Below are positions 25,200-37,115 of a stretch of 64,000 bases of DNA, one piece after another. Location of the stretch: contig JAEKKX010000012.1 in NCBI GenBank assembly GCA_019510125.1, positions 1 through 64,000 of the forward strand. The letters are read 5' to 3'. A program made the position numbers and the translations under genes. The notes beneath the pieces were generated by a model. That model did no database searches. It was not told the DNA's origin and saw nothing but the letters and a program-made list of their open reading frames with translations. How positions within the stretch are numbered: position 1 is the stretch's first letter; every line of letters begins with the position of its first letter. The stretch is from Lysobacterales bacterium. GTDB lineage: Bacteria; Pseudomonadota; Gammaproteobacteria; Xanthomonadales; Xanthomonadaceae.

Positions 25200-25270
25200 C
25201 AGGAGCGGCGTGAGCCGCGACGGAGGACGGAATGCCCTGCCGCGACCCGTCGCGGCTCACGCCGCTCCTA
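25200..25270. repeat. Inverted-repeat element between fmt and rsmB (GGAGCGGCGTGAGCCGCGAC type)
   Basis: Arms at 25200-25221 and 25249-25270. This is a GC variant of the GGAGCGACGTGAGTCGCGAC family found five more times in the window. The arms pair almost perfectly around a 27-base loop. Confidence 0.85.
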
Positions 25271-25319
25271 CGAGAACGCCGTTCCCGCATCCTCTGAATC
25301 CGCTGGCCAACACATCCCC

Positions 25320-26618
25320 ATGACGACTTCCGGCACCGCCCCCCGCCTCGCCGCCGCGCGCGTCCTCGACGCGGTGGTGCATCGCGGCCGCTCGCTGAAG
25401 GGCGAATTCGCGAAGGCCTTGCCGACGCTCGACGACCCGCGCGACCGCGCCCTGGTCGAGGCGATCTGCTTCGCCGCGCTGCGCGAACGCGCGCGCTACG
25501 CCGCCGCGCTCGACGCCTGGGTCGCGAAACCGCTCGCCCGCCGCGACGATCCGCTCAAGGCGCTGCTGTACGCCGGTTTCGCCCAGCTCGACGCCCTGCA
25601 ACTGCCCGCGCACGCCGCGGTGGACGCGACGGTCGAGGCGGCGCGGGCGATGGGCCGCGCCCACCAGGCCGGCATGGTCAACGCACTGCTGCGCCGCGCC
25701 CAGCGCGAAGGCCTGCCCGCCGCCGACCCGGCGCAGGCGTGGCCGGCGTGGCTGCTGGCGGAACTGCGCCGCGACTGGCCCGACGACGCCGACGCGATCC
25801 TCGCCGCCAGCGCCGCGCCGGCGCCGCTGTGGCTGCGGGTGAATCGCCGGCTCGGCACGCGCGAGGCTTATCTCGAACGCCTGCGCGACGCCGGCATCGA
25901 CGCCACCGCCCCCGACGCTCTGCCCGACGCCGTGCGCCTGGCCGGCTCGCGCGCGGTGGCAGACCTGCCGGGCTTCGAGGACGGCGCGGTTTCGGTGCAG
26001 GACGCCTCGGCGCAGGCGGTGGCCGACGCGCTCGCCCCCGCGCCCGGCGCGCGCGTGCTCGACGCCTGCGCCGCGCCCGGCGGCAAGGCCGCGCACCTGC
26101 TCGAACGCGACCCGACGCTGCGCCTGGTCGCGCTCGACATCGACGCCCGCCGGCTGCGGCGCACCGCCGAGACGCTGGCGCGGGTGTCGCCGGCCCACGA
26201 CGTCGTGCTCAAGGCCGCCGACGCCACCTGGCCGCCCGAGTGGTGGGACGGGATTGCCTTCGACGGCGTGCTGATCGACGCGCCGTGCTCGGCCACCGGC
26301 ATCGTGCGCCGGCAGCCGGACATCCTGCTGCACCGGCGCGAGTCCGACCTCGATGCGCTGGTCGCAACCCAGATGGCGCTGCTCGACGCGCTCTGGCCCG
26401 TGCTGGCGCCGGGCGGCACGCTGGTCTACGCGACCTGCTCGCTGCTGGTCCGCGAGAACGGGGTGCAGGTCGACGCCTTCCTCGCGCGCACGCCCGACGC
26501 CGTCGCCGAACCGCTCGACGACCGCTTCGGCCGCGTCGCCGGCGCCGGCCGCCAGCGCCTGCCCGGCGAGGACGGCATGGACGGCTTCTTCTACGCGCGG
26601 CTGCGCAAGGCGACCTGA
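25320..26618 (+). CDS. rsmB: 16S rRNA (cytosine-967-C5)-methyltransferase
   Basis: A 432-residue rRNA methyltransferase. A NusB-like RNA-binding domain (about residues 1-140) precedes the SAM-dependent methyltransferase domain: [14 protein letters not shown] at the SAM site, [12 protein letters not shown] with the first Cys of the pair, and YATCSLL with the catalytic Cys. Ends with the family signature [13 protein letters not shown] 25320 follows the upstream repeat by some 50 bases. The gene completes the def-fmt-rsmB group. Confidence 0.96.
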   Translation: MTTSGTAPRLAAARVLDAVVHRGRSLKGEFAKALPTLDDPRDRALVEAICFAALRERARYAAALDAWVAKPLARRDDPLKALLYAGFAQLDALQLPAHAAVDATVEAARAMGRAHQAGMVNALLRRAQREGLPAADPAQAWPAWLLAELRRDWPDDADAILAASAAPAPLWLRVNRRLGTREAYLERLRDAGIDATAPDALPDAVRLAGSRAVADLPGFEDGAVSVQDASAQAVADALAPAPGARVLDACAAPGGKAAHLLERDPTLRLVALDIDARRLRRTAETLARVSPAHDVVLKAADATWPPEWWDGIAFDGVLIDAPCSATGIVRRQPDILLHRRESDLDALVATQMALLDALWPVLAPGGTLVYATCSLLVRENGVQVDAFLARTPDAVAEPLDDRFGRVAGAGRQRLPGEDGMDGFFYARLRKAT

Positions 26619-26630
26619 TCCCGCCTTACC

Positions 26631-26702
26631 TGTAGGAGCGACGTGAGTCGCGACGGCGATCCGGCGTCCTTGGCCGTTCGTCGCGACTCACGTCGCTCCT
26701 AC
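26631..26702. repeat. Inverted-repeat element (GGAGCGACGTGAGTCGCGAC type)
   Basis: Arms 26631-26654 and 26680-26702, a near-perfect palindrome around a 25-base loop, starting 12 bases after the rsmB stop. It may act as the transcript end for rsmB. Confidence 0.85.
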
Positions 26703-26803
26703 CTACAAGCGCGGAGAGCGGATCGCGGGGCGCAGGTCTGCCGGGGCGGTGGAGACCGCCATCGTGCACGGGCCGCCACGGACCAACCCGGTATCATGCG
26801 CGG

Positions 26804-28510
26804 ATGCTGAAGACCCGCGCCTCCCGTGAATTCTGGCTGCTCGCCGTCGTCGCCCTGCTGCTGCTCGGCACGGGACTCGGCCTGCGCGACCCGTGGCCGT
26901 CCGACGAACCGCGCTTCACCCTCGTCGCCAAGCACATGGTCGAGAGCGGCGACTGGCTGTTCCCGCGCCGCGGCACCGAACTGTATTCGGACAAGCCGCC
27001 GATGCTGATGTGGTTCGAGGCGGCGTTCTACACGCTGGTGCGCGACTGGCGCGTCGCCTTCCTGCTGCCGTCGCTGCTGGCGGCGCTGGGCACGCTGTGG
27101 TGCGTGTACGACCTCGGCCGCCGTCTGTGGACGCGGCGCGTCGGCCTGTACGCGGCATGGGCGCTGCTGCTCGCGCTGCAGTTCACCTACCAGAGCAAGA
27201 AGGCGCAGATCGACCCGCTGGTGTGCTTCTGGATCACGCTCGCCAACTACGGCCTGCTCCGCCACCTGCTGCGCGGGCCGGACTGGCGGATGTGGACGCT
27301 GGGCTGGTTCGCCGCGGGGCTGGGCACGATCACCAAGGGCGTCGGCGGCCTCGCGCTGCTGATGGTGCTGCCGGCGGCGATCGCTTCGCTGCGCGGCTGG
27401 CCGGGCGTGCGCGTGCATGCGCGGAACTGGCGCTTCTGGCTGGGCCCGCTGGCGTTCGCCGCTGCGGCGTCGCTGTGGCTGGTGCCGATGGTGACCGCAG
27501 CCCTGCATCACGCCGAGCCCGAATACCGCGCCTATCTCAACGACATCCTGTTCCGGCAGACCGCCGGGCGCTACGCCAAGTCGTGGGACCACCCGCAGCC
27601 GCCGTGGTACCACTTCGAGGTGATGGCGACCGCCTGGCTGCCGACGGTGCTGGCGCTGTTCTGGGCGATCCCCGCGTGGCGTCGCCGGCTGCGTCGCCGC
27701 GATGCGCGCTACCTGCTGCCGCTGGCGTGGTGGGCGCTGATCATCCTGTTCTTCTCGATCCCGCACGGCAAGCGCGACGTCTACATCATGCCGGCGCTGC
27801 CGATGATGTGCCTCGCGCTCGGCCCGCTGCTGCCGGGCATCCTGCGCCGCGCGGCCGCGAAGCGCGTCGCCTTCGGCTTCGCCGCCGTGCTCGGCACGCT
27901 GCTGCTCGTCGCCGGCCTGTGGATGTGGTTCGGCGAACCGAAGTTCGAGGCCAAACTCATGTCCGACCGCGGCTTCGTCGATGGCGGCCGCGCGCTGTAC
28001 CTGATGCTGATGGCGATGGGCGCGTGGGCGCTGGCGAGCGTCGGCTGGCATCGCGTGCAGGGCGGCGCGAAGGGGCTGGCGTGGGCGCTGGGCGGCATCT
28101 GGGTGCTGTACGGCCTCATCGCCTATCCGCTGCTGAACCCGTCGAGTTCGGCGGTCGGCCTGATGTCCCACGTCGGAAACCGCATCGGCCCCGACGCCCA
28201 GCTCGGCCTGGTCGCATGGAAGGAGCAGAACCTGCTGATGGCCGATCGGCCGGCGGCGACGTTCGGCTTCCAGACGATCTGGCCCGAGCAGCTCGCGCGC
28301 GGCATGCGCTGGCAGGCCGAAGCGCCCGGCAAACGCTGGCTGCTGGTGCAGGAACCGGCGCTGTCGCAGTGCGTGGACAAGGCCAAGGCCGAATTCGCCG
28401 GCGTCTCCAACCGCCGCCGCTGGTGGCTGGTCCCCGCCGCCGCCGCCGATGCCGCATGCACGCCGCAAGGCATCGAGACCCAGAACCAGGCCGACGGCCA
28501 GGACGAATGA
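26804..28510 (+). CDS. Glycosyltransferase family 39/ArnT-like membrane transferase
   Basis: A 568-residue polytopic membrane protein. The first helix is followed by the periplasmic-loop motif DPWPSDEPRFTLVAKHM with acidic residues, and later DWLFPRRGTELYSDKPPM, both as in ArnT/GT39/GT83 enzymes that transfer sugars from polyprenyl phosphates. At least ten hydrophobic segments follow; the C-terminal 150 residues are probably periplasmic. The acceptor (lipid A, protein or glycan) is not visible. The gene stands alone between repeat elements. Confidence 0.88.
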   Translation: MLKTRASREFWLLAVVALLLLGTGLGLRDPWPSDEPRFTLVAKHMVESGDWLFPRRGTELYSDKPPMLMWFEAAFYTLVRDWRVAFLLPSLLAALGTLWCVYDLGRRLWTRRVGLYAAWALLLALQFTYQSKKAQIDPLVCFWITLANYGLLRHLLRGPDWRMWTLGWFAAGLGTITKGVGGLALLMVLPAAIASLRGWPGVRVHARNWRFWLGPLAFAAAASLWLVPMVTAALHHAEPEYRAYLNDILFRQTAGRYAKSWDHPQPPWYHFEVMATAWLPTVLALFWAIPAWRRRLRRRDARYLLPLAWWALIILFFSIPHGKRDVYIMPALPMMCLALGPLLPGILRRAAAKRVAFGFAAVLGTLLLVAGLWMWFGEPKFEAKLMSDRGFVDGGRALYLMLMAMGAWALASVGWHRVQGGAKGLAWALGGIWVLYGLIAYPLLNPSSSAVGLMSHVGNRIGPDAQLGLVAWKEQNLLMADRPAATFGFQTIWPEQLARGMRWQAEAPGKRWLLVQEPALSQCVDKAKAEFAGVSNRRRWWLVPAAAADAACTPQGIETQNQADGQDE

Positions 28511-28592
28511 GGCCTTGGCCGACCCGCTTTTCGCAGGCGCGACCCAAGTCGCGACCAGGCGCCACGCCGCGACACACGCCGCGCCCGCATCG

Positions 28593-28726
28593 GTAGAGCG
28601 GCCTTCAGGCCGCTGCTGTTCGGCACGACATCGGGAGCAGCGGCCGGTTGTTCGACCGCCGAATGACGGACCAGTCCATCGCCATTCCAGATGGAAGCCA
28701 AAGCAGCGGCCTGAAGGCCGCTCTAC
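28593..28726. repeat. Inverted-repeat element (GTAGAGCGGCC type)
   Basis: Perfect 25-base inverted repeat, arms 28593-28617 and 28702-28726, separated by 84 bases. Same family as 24121-24186. With the next repeat it fills the 338-base gap 28511-28848, which holds no gene. Confidence 0.85.
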
Positions 28727-28766
28727 CGGTCGCCGCCGCCGATAGCGCATCGCGTTTCCGCTCTTC

Positions 28767-28828
28767 GTAGGAGCGACGTGAGTCGCGACCAAGCGCCACG
28801 CACGGGTCGCGACTCACGTCGCTCCTAC
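28767..28828. repeat. Inverted-repeat element (GGAGCGACGTGAGTCGCGAC type)
   Basis: Perfect 24-base arms 28767-28790 and 28805-28828 with a 14-base loop, 20 bases beyond the end of the leftward ABC-F gene. It may terminate transcripts converging from both sides. Confidence 0.88.
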
Positions 28829-28848
28829 AAACAGACTTCCAGGCAGCG

Positions 28849-30735
28849 TCAGCCGTCGAGCGCTTCCCAGCGTGCGTAGGCCTGCTCCAGCGCGGTCTGC
28901 GCGGCGGCGAGTTCGGCGTTGTGCGCGGCGACGGCGGCGTGGTCGCGCTGGAAGAACGCCGGGTCGTGCATCGCCTCGGTCAGCGCGGCGACCTGGGCTT
29001 CCAGGGTTTCGATGCGCGCCGGCAGTTCGTCCAGTTCGCGCTGGTCCTTGTAGCTGAGCTTGCGCTTCGCCGGCATCGCGACGGCGGGCGCGGATGCGGG
29101 CGCGCGCACGGGTTCCGCGACCTTCGCCGACGCTTTCGACGCCGCCTCGGCCGGCGCCGCCCGCTGCCGCAGCCAATCGCTGTAGCCGCCGACGTATTCG
29201 CCGACGACGCCGTTGCCTTCCATCACCAGGGTCGAGGTGACCACGCTGTCGAGGAAGTCGCGGTCGTGGCTGACCAGCAGCAGCGTGCCCTCGTACTCGC
29301 CGAGCAGCTCTTCGAGCAGTTCCAGCGTCTCCACGTCGAGGTCGTTGGTGGGTTCGTCCATCACCAGCAGGTTGGACGGCTGCGCGAACAGTTTCGCCAG
29401 CAGCAGGCGGTTGCGCTCGCCGCCGGACAGGCGGGTGATCGGCGCGCGCGCGCGTTCGGGCGAGAACAGGAAGTCCTGGAGATAGCCGACGGCGTGCTTC
29501 GAGCGGCCGTTGATGGTCACCGAATCCTTGCCCTCGGCAACGTTCTCGATCGCGTTCCAATCCTCGCGCAGGGTCGCGCGGTACTGGTCGAAGTAGGCGA
29601 CCTGCAACTGGGTGCCGACCCGGATCTCGCCCGCCTGCGGCTGCAGGTCGCCCAGCAGCAGCTTCAGCAGCGTGGTCTTGCCGCTGCCGTTGTCGCCGAT
29701 CAGGCCGATGCGGTCGCCGCGCAGGATCGTGGTCGAGAAATCCCCGACCAGCACGCGATCGCCGAACCCGAACGTCACGTCCTTCGCCTCGATCACCTTC
29801 TTGCCCGACGCGGTCGCCTGCGCCGCCTCCATGCGCACGTTGCCGGTCAGGTCGCGGCGCGCGGCGCGCTCCTCGCGCATCGCCTTCAGCCGGCGCACGC
29901 GGCCTTCGTCGCGGGTCCGGCGGGCCTTGATGCCCTGCCGGATCCACACTTCCTCCTGCGCCAGCAGCTTGTCGAAGCGCGCGTTCTCCTGGGCCTCGGC
30001 GTTGAGGCGCTCCTCGCGGCGGCGCAGGTAGTTGGCCCAGTCGCCGGGCCAACTGGTGAGCTGGCCGCGGTCGATCTCGACGATCCGCGTCGCCAGCGCG
30101 CGCAGGAAGCGGCGGTCGTGGGTGACGAACACCAGCGCGCCCGGCCAGGCCTTGAGGAAGCCTTCGAGCCAGTCGATCGCGGCGATGTCGAGGTGGTTGG
30201 TCGGTTCGTCCAGCAGCAGCAGGTCCGGGGCCGACACCAGCGCCCGCGCCAGCAGCACGCGGCGCTTCATGCCGCCGGACAGGCGCGCGAAGTCCTGGTC
30301 GCCGTCGAGATCCAGCCGCGCCAGGGTCTCGGTCACCCGCTGGTCCACCGACCAGCCGCCGGCGTCCTCGATCCTGCCCTGCACCGCGGCCAGCGCCTCG
30401 GTGTCGATCGGCTCGGCGTGGATCAGGTGGTGGTAGTCCGCGAGCAGCGCGCCGAGCGCGCCCAGGCCGGCGGCGACCACGTCGAACACGGTGCCCTGCG
30501 CGTCGCGCGGGACTTCCTGTTCCAGCCGGGCCACGCGCACGCCGGTCTCGGCGCGGATGTCGCCGTCGTCGGGCTTCAGTTCGCCGGCGAGCAGGCGCAG
30601 CAGGGTCGACTTGCCGGCGCCGTTGCGGCCGATCAGGGCGATGCGTTCGCCGGGTTCGATGGACAGGCCGACGCCGTCGAGCAACAGCGGTCCGCCGACG
30701 CCGAAATCGACGTCATTGAGGGTGAGCAGAGGCAT
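28849..30735 (-). CDS. uup: ABC-F ATPase, Uup-like
   Basis: A 628-residue soluble ABC-F protein with two ATPase domains and no membrane part. Domain 1: GRNGAGKST, LSGGMKRRVLLARAL, LLLDEPTNHLD. Domain 2: GDNGSGKTT, LSGGERNRLLLAKLF, LVMDEPTNDLD. The linker between them is Arg/Lys-rich, as in ribosome-acting ABC-F proteins. The C-terminal extension (KRKLSYKDQRELDELPARIE, then Ala-rich helices) is the coiled coil typical of Uup, which acts on DNA or ribosomes. The symbol is assigned by domain layout; other ABC-F members cannot be excluded. Confidence 0.92.
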   Translation of the reverse strand: MPLLTLNDVDFGVGGPLLLDGVGLSIEPGERIALIGRNGAGKSTLLRLLAGELKPDDGDIRAETGVRVARLEQEVPRDAQGTVFDVVAAGLGALGALLADYHHLIHAEPIDTEALAAVQGRIEDAGGWSVDQRVTETLARLDLDGDQDFARLSGGMKRRVLLARALVSAPDLLLLDEPTNHLDIAAIDWLEGFLKAWPGALVFVTHDRRFLRALATRIVEIDRGQLTSWPGDWANYLRRREERLNAEAQENARFDKLLAQEEVWIRQGIKARRTRDEGRVRRLKAMREERAARRDLTGNVRMEAAQATASGKKVIEAKDVTFGFGDRVLVGDFSTTILRGDRIGLIGDNGSGKTTLLKLLLGDLQPQAGEIRVGTQLQVAYFDQYRATLREDWNAIENVAEGKDSVTINGRSKHAVGYLQDFLFSPERARAPITRLSGGERNRLLLAKLFAQPSNLLVMDEPTNDLDVETLELLEELLGEYEGTLLLVSHDRDFLDSVVTSTLVMEGNGVVGEYVGGYSDWLRQRAAPAEAASKASAKVAEPVRAPASAPAVAMPAKRKLSYKDQRELDELPARIETLEAQVAALTEAMHDPAFFQRDHAAVAAHNAELAAAQTALEQAYARWEALDG

Positions 30736-30757
30736 GGCGACAGTGTAGCGCGGCGAC

Positions 30758-31876
30758 CTAGGCCCGCGCCGGCAACAGCGACACGTACGCTGCCTCGGTG
30801 GCCTCGACGAAGGTCCGCAGGCCGAAGTCGCGCTCGGCCTTGGCGCGCGCTGCCGCGCCCATCGCGGGCAGGCGGTCGCGGGCGTCGAGCAGCCCGGCGA
30901 GCGCGCGGGCGATGGCGTCGCGGTCGCGCGCCGGCACGATCCAGCCGTCGATCCCGGGGGCGATGTTCTCCGGCAGGCCGGCGTAGTCGCTGACCAGCAC
31001 CGGCTTGGCCATCGCCATCATTTCGCGGCAGGCGAAGGAAATCGTCTCGACCGCGTACGACAGCACGAACCCGGCGTCGAACCCGGCCACCGCGGGGCGG
31101 ACGTCGGACAGCAGGCCGGCGAAGTGGACCTGCGACGCCAGCCCGAGCGCGGCGATGCGCGCGGTCTGTTCGTCGGCGGGCGGCTTGCCGCACAGCACGA
31201 GGTGGACGCGCGCACGCTGCGCTTCCGGCAGGGTCGCCAGCGCCTCGACCAGGTCCATCCAGCCCTTGTGCAGCGCGGTGCCGGCATTGCTGCCCAGCAG
31301 CAGCGCATCGTCGGGGCACCACGCCCGCTTCGCCTCGGCGCAGCGCTCCGCCGGCCACGGCGCGTAGTGCGCGATGTCGACGCCGTTGCGGATGCTGCGC
31401 GGCGCGCAGCGCACGTAGGGCGAGGCCTGCAACTGGCGCAGGGTGGCGTCGCTGACCCCGATCGCCAGATCGGTCCTGGCCGCGCGCAGGCGATGGGTGA
31501 CGCCCTGCATCGGCTTGGAGTTGTGCTTGGTCAGCACCAGCTTCGGCCGCTGCGGCAGGCCGCGCAGCGCGGCGAGCGCCAGCCGGTGGTCGGCCGAGCC
31601 GTTGACGTGGACGATGTCGAAGCGGTGCAGCCGCAGCAGGTCGCGCAGGCGGCGCTTCGCGCGCTGCGCCTGCAGCAGTTTGCCCAGGCCGTTGGGATAC
31701 GGCTGCGCGTGGACGTGGACGCCGTCGAGCGCGGACGCTTCCCGGTACAGGCGACTGCTCGGCGGCACCGCGAGGTGCACCTCGTGACGCGCCGCGAGGC
31801 CGCGAGCCAGCGCCATGAGGTAGGTGGTGTGGCCGCCGCCGTCGCCGTCGTGGAAGTTGGTGAGCAGCAGCTTCAT
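30758..31876 (-). CDS. Glycosyltransferase, GT4 type
   Basis: A 372-residue GT-B fold sugar transferase. Start ATG 31876 (MKLLLTNFHDGDGGGHTTYLM), with the Gly-rich donor loop. The C-terminal half shows LLGSNAGTALHKGWMDL, a nucleotide-sugar motif, and AMAKPVLVSDYAGLPENI, the GT4 E-x7-E-like region. The substrate is unknown. It lies 14 bases after the GT2 gene and belongs to one operon with that gene and the UDP-glucuronate decarboxylase, so the glycan may contain xylose or a similar pentose. Confidence 0.9.
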   Translation of the reverse strand: MKLLLTNFHDGDGGGHTTYLMALARGLAARHEVHLAVPPSSRLYREASALDGVHVHAQPYPNGLGKLLQAQRAKRRLRDLLRLHRFDIVHVNGSADHRLALAALRGLPQRPKLVLTKHNSKPMQGVTHRLRAARTDLAIGVSDATLRQLQASPYVRCAPRSIRNGVDIAHYAPWPAERCAEAKRAWCPDDALLLGSNAGTALHKGWMDLVEALATLPEAQRARVHLVLCGKPPADEQTARIAALGLASQVHFAGLLSDVRPAVAGFDAGFVLSYAVETISFACREMMAMAKPVLVSDYAGLPENIAPGIDGWIVPARDRDAIARALAGLLDARDRLPAMGAAARAKAERDFGLRTFVEATEAAYVSLLPARA

Positions 31877-31890
31877 GGCGGCGCGGCCGG

Positions 31891-32852
31891 TCAACCCTTG
31901 CGCGCGGGCTTCAGCGCGTAGGCGAGGATGCTCAGCGCCCGCTCGACGCGCTTGAACCACGTGCCCCGGGTGCGCATCGCCAGACCGGCGTAGCGGCGGA
32001 TCTCGGGCCAGCTCGGCGACGGCTTGGTCTTGAACTCGAACTTCACCAGTTCGATCGACTCGGGCGACACCCCGGCCATGCGCGCATATTCGTTCACCAG
32101 CCCGCGCGAACGCAGCCGGTTGAGGTAGCGCTCGACGTGGCCGCGGTTCGACCACCAGCCGTTCTTGCCGTGGATGCGGTAGCCGACGGTCCCGGTGGGC
32201 AGGAAGTACTTGCGGCCGGCGAACAGGCTGGCGCCGTAGACCAGGCAGTTGTCGGCGGACAGGCGCCAGGTCCTGGTCATCTCCGGCGAAAGGTCGAGGC
32301 AGCGCCGCGCCAGCGGGGTGCGCAGCGAAAGCGCCGAGGTCGGCGCGCCGTACCAGTGCACCAGTTCGTAGGTCGCCACGGCGGTGTAGCCCAGGTCCAT
32401 CGCGCGGTCGGCGAAGGCGATCGTGCGCGTCTCGTTGCCGAACAGCACGACGTCGTTGAACACGAAGTCGACGTCCCTGCGTGCGTCGTAGACCGCGCCG
32501 ATCCGTTCGAGGTGCGTCGGTTCCCAACGGTCGTCGGCGTCGAGGAAGCAGACCACGTCGGCGTCGGTCGCCGCGAGCCCGCGCTGGAACGCGACCAGTT
32601 GGCCGCCGTTCTCGCACATCAGCAGGGTCACCCGCGCATCGTCGCCGTAGCGTTCGCGCAGCAGGTCCCGGGAACCGTCCTTCGACCCGTCGTCGACCAC
32701 GACGACCTGCTTCGGGGGGCGGGTCTGCGCCAGCGCGCTGTCGACCGCCTCGACCACGAAATCGCGGTAGTTGTAGCAGGTGACGACGACGGCGAAGGTC
32801 GTGGACGAGGCAGTCGTGGTGGACGAGGCCGCCGAGGCGGGCGCGGCGGCGT

Positions 32853-32856
<4 letters not shown>
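31891..32856 (-). CDS. Glycosyltransferase family 2
   Basis: A 321-residue GT-A transferase. ATG 32856 overlaps the decarboxylase stop (ATGA). A Ser/Thr-rich start ([20 protein letters not shown], with the nucleotide-binding VVVTCYNY strand) leads to [11 protein letters not shown] and the metal-binding FLDADDRW. The C-terminal third contains Trp/Arg-rich stretches ([12 protein letters not shown]). The last 30 residues are basic and may contact the membrane. Acceptor unknown; a cell-surface glycan is likely from context. Confidence 0.9.
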
Positions 32857-33818
<962 letters not shown>

Positions 33819-33961
33819 CGGGGTGGAGGCCTCGGTGATGGCGCCGGCATCGGAACGCGGGCGCGGTGGAGGGGGTGGGCCATTTTCGGTCATCGCCCCC
33901 GGCACTGACCAGCCTCGAAACGGCGCCGGAACCGCGACCGGAGCCCGCTTCCCGGCGCGGC

Positions 33962-35533
<1,572 letters not shown>

Positions 35534-35632
35534 GCGGGGAGTGTCGATCCGTGAAGGGGCTGGCGCAAGCGGTCGATGGCGGGCTCAAAGGGCGCGCAGG
35601 AAAAGCACCGTCATTCCCGGGCAAAAAATGCA

Positions 35633-35940
35633 CCGTCATCCTCGCGCAAGCGAGGACCCAAGCGTCCACGATAATGACGCCCGGAACTCAAGCGGCGCAC
35701 GACAAAGGCATCGGCATCCTCGCGGATGCGAGGACCCAGGCATGATCGCTGCCGGCAGTTGGGTCCTCGCTTGCGCGAGGATGACGTTGCTTTTTGCGGG
35801 AACGACGGCAAAACAGTGCCGTGGATCGCCCCGGCGCACGGTGCGGCGGGCCTCGCTCACTCGATCTTCTGCCCGCGCTCCAGCATCCACAGCATGATGG
35901 TTTTCTTGCGGACGTCTTTGGCACGGACGTAGGCGTAGAC
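35633..35940. repeat. Left copy of a 308-base segmental duplication
   Basis: About 90 percent identical to 36106-36412 by eye, with one base inserted. It contains a hairpin element at its left end (CGTCATCCTCGCGCAAGCGA at 35634-), an inverted copy at 35759-35786 and, at its right end, the duplicated last codons of the glycosyltransferase gene 36329-37090. Confidence 0.9.
35857..35940 (-). pseudogene. Duplicated 3' end of the neighbouring glycosyltransferase gene
   Basis: On the minus strand these 84 bases encode a run ending KKTIMLWMLERGQKIE and a stop, matching the last residues of the intact gene ending at 36329 (QKTIMLWMLERGQKIE). Upstream the similarity stops at once and a hairpin repeat follows, so no start or catalytic part remains. 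It is a gene-end fragment carried along by the segmental duplication, not a gene. Confidence 0.9.
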
Positions 35941-35946
35941 GAAGCG

Positions 35947-36105
35947 CCGTCATCCTCGCGCATGCGAGGACCCAACCCTCCGCAACCATCACGCTCCGGA
36001 ACCCCGAGGACACACAGCAAAGGTACCGTCATCCTCGCGCATGCGAGGACCCAACCCTCCGCAACCATCACGTTCCGGAACCCCAGGGACACACAGCACA
36101 AGGTA
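35947..36105. repeat. Two tandem 79/80-base repeat units
   Basis: Units 35947-36025 and 36026-36105, nearly identical, each beginning CCGTCATCCTCGCGCATGCG (hairpin CCTCGC-GCAT-GCGAGG) and ending CACACAGCA(CA)AAGGTA. The right copy of the large duplication starts directly after them with the same hairpin. The 795-base gap 35534-36328 is wholly made of such repeats. Confidence 0.9.
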
Positions 36106-36412
36106 CCGTCATCCTCGCGCATGCGAGGACCCAAGCGTCCGCGACAATGATGCCCGGAACTCGAGCGGCGCGCGACAAAGGCATCGGCATTCTCGCGGTG
36201 CGAGGACCCAGGCATGATCGATGCCGGCAGTTGGGTCCTCGCTTGCGCGAGGATGACGTTGTTTTTTGCGGAAGCGACGACAAAACAGCGTCGTGGATCG
36301 CAGCGGCGTACGGTGCGGCGGGCCGCGCTCACTCGATCTTCTGCCCGCGCTCCAGCATCCACAGCATGATCGTCTTCTGGCGGACGTAGTTGGCGCGGAC
36401 GTAGGCGTAGAC
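36106..36412. repeat. Right copy of the segmental duplication
   Basis: Partner of 35633-35940. Its right end is the true 3' end of the glycosyltransferase gene (36329-37090). The inverted hairpin copy lies at 36231-36258. Confidence 0.9.
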
Positions 36413-37090
36413 CAGGCCGTGCCAGCCTTCGAGGAAGCCCAGCCGGAACACGTAGCCGCGCCAGAACCGCCACGCCGGCGACAGCACCAGCTTCGCCAGC
36501 GAGGCGCGTTTGCCGCGGGCGAATTCGTGCTCGGCCATCATCCGCGCGTAGCGTTCGGTCTTCTGCAACTGCTGCATCAGCGAGCGGTAGGGGTAGTGGA
36601 TCAGGTCGCCCGGCAGCGTCTTCACCGGGCCGTCGACGCTGGCGGCCTCGTGGATCTCGCGATCGCCGCGCCAGCCGCCGCGGCGACGGTCGAACAGCCG
36701 CAGCACGCGGTCGGGGTAGGCGTTGCCGCGGCGCAGGAAACGGCCGAAGTATTCGCTGAGCCGGGCGAAGCGGTAACCGGCGGCGCCGGCGAAGCCGCGG
36801 TCGCGCTCGGCCAGGATCGCCGCCTTCAGCGCCGGTCCGACGCGCTCGTCGGCGTCCAGGCACAGCACCCAGTCGTGCGCCGCCTGCTCGACCGCGAACT
36901 GCTTCTGGCTGCGGAAGCCGGTGAAGGCGCGCTCGAACACCCGCGCGCCGGCCGCCTCGCACAGCGCCCGGGTGCCGTCGGTGGACCCGGAATCGACCAC
37001 CACGATGTCGTCGCAGAACGTCAGCGACGCCAGGCAGTCGCCGATGCGGTCGGCCTCGTTGAAGGCGATAATCACCGCCGAGACGGGCAC
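36329..37090 (-). CDS. Glycosyltransferase family 2, WaaE/KdtX-like
   Basis: A 253-residue transferase resembling the lipopolysaccharide-core WaaE family. Start: no ATG fits; GTG 37090 (VPVSAVIIAFNEADRI) places the nucleotide-binding strand AVIIAFNEADRI at the N-terminus and leaves 25 bases to the divergent gene. Motifs: VVDSGSTDGT, LCLDADERV (metal-binding DxD), RLFDRRRGGWRGDREIHE. The end YVRQKTIMLWMLERGQKIE is duplicated downstream (35857-35940). Likely role: lipopolysaccharide-core sugar addition. Confidence 0.88.
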   Translation of the reverse strand: MPVSAVIIAFNEADRIGDCLASLTFCDDIVVVDSGSTDGTRALCEAAGARVFERAFTGFRSQKQFAVEQAAHDWVLCLDADERVGPALKAAILAERDRGFAGAAGYRFARLSEYFGRFLRRGNAYPDRVLRLFDRRRGGWRGDREIHEAASVDGPVKTLPGDLIHYPYRSLMQQLQKTERYARMMAEHEFARGKRASLAKLVLSPAWRFWRGYVFRLGFLEGWHGLVYAYVRANYVRQKTIMLWMLERGQKIE

Positions 37091-37115
37091 GGCGGACGAG
37101 GGCGGGGACGTAGCG

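Noticed and set aside
35947-36105. CRISPR array
   Set aside because: Only two 79/80-base units in direct contact, without spacers, and no cas genes are seen.
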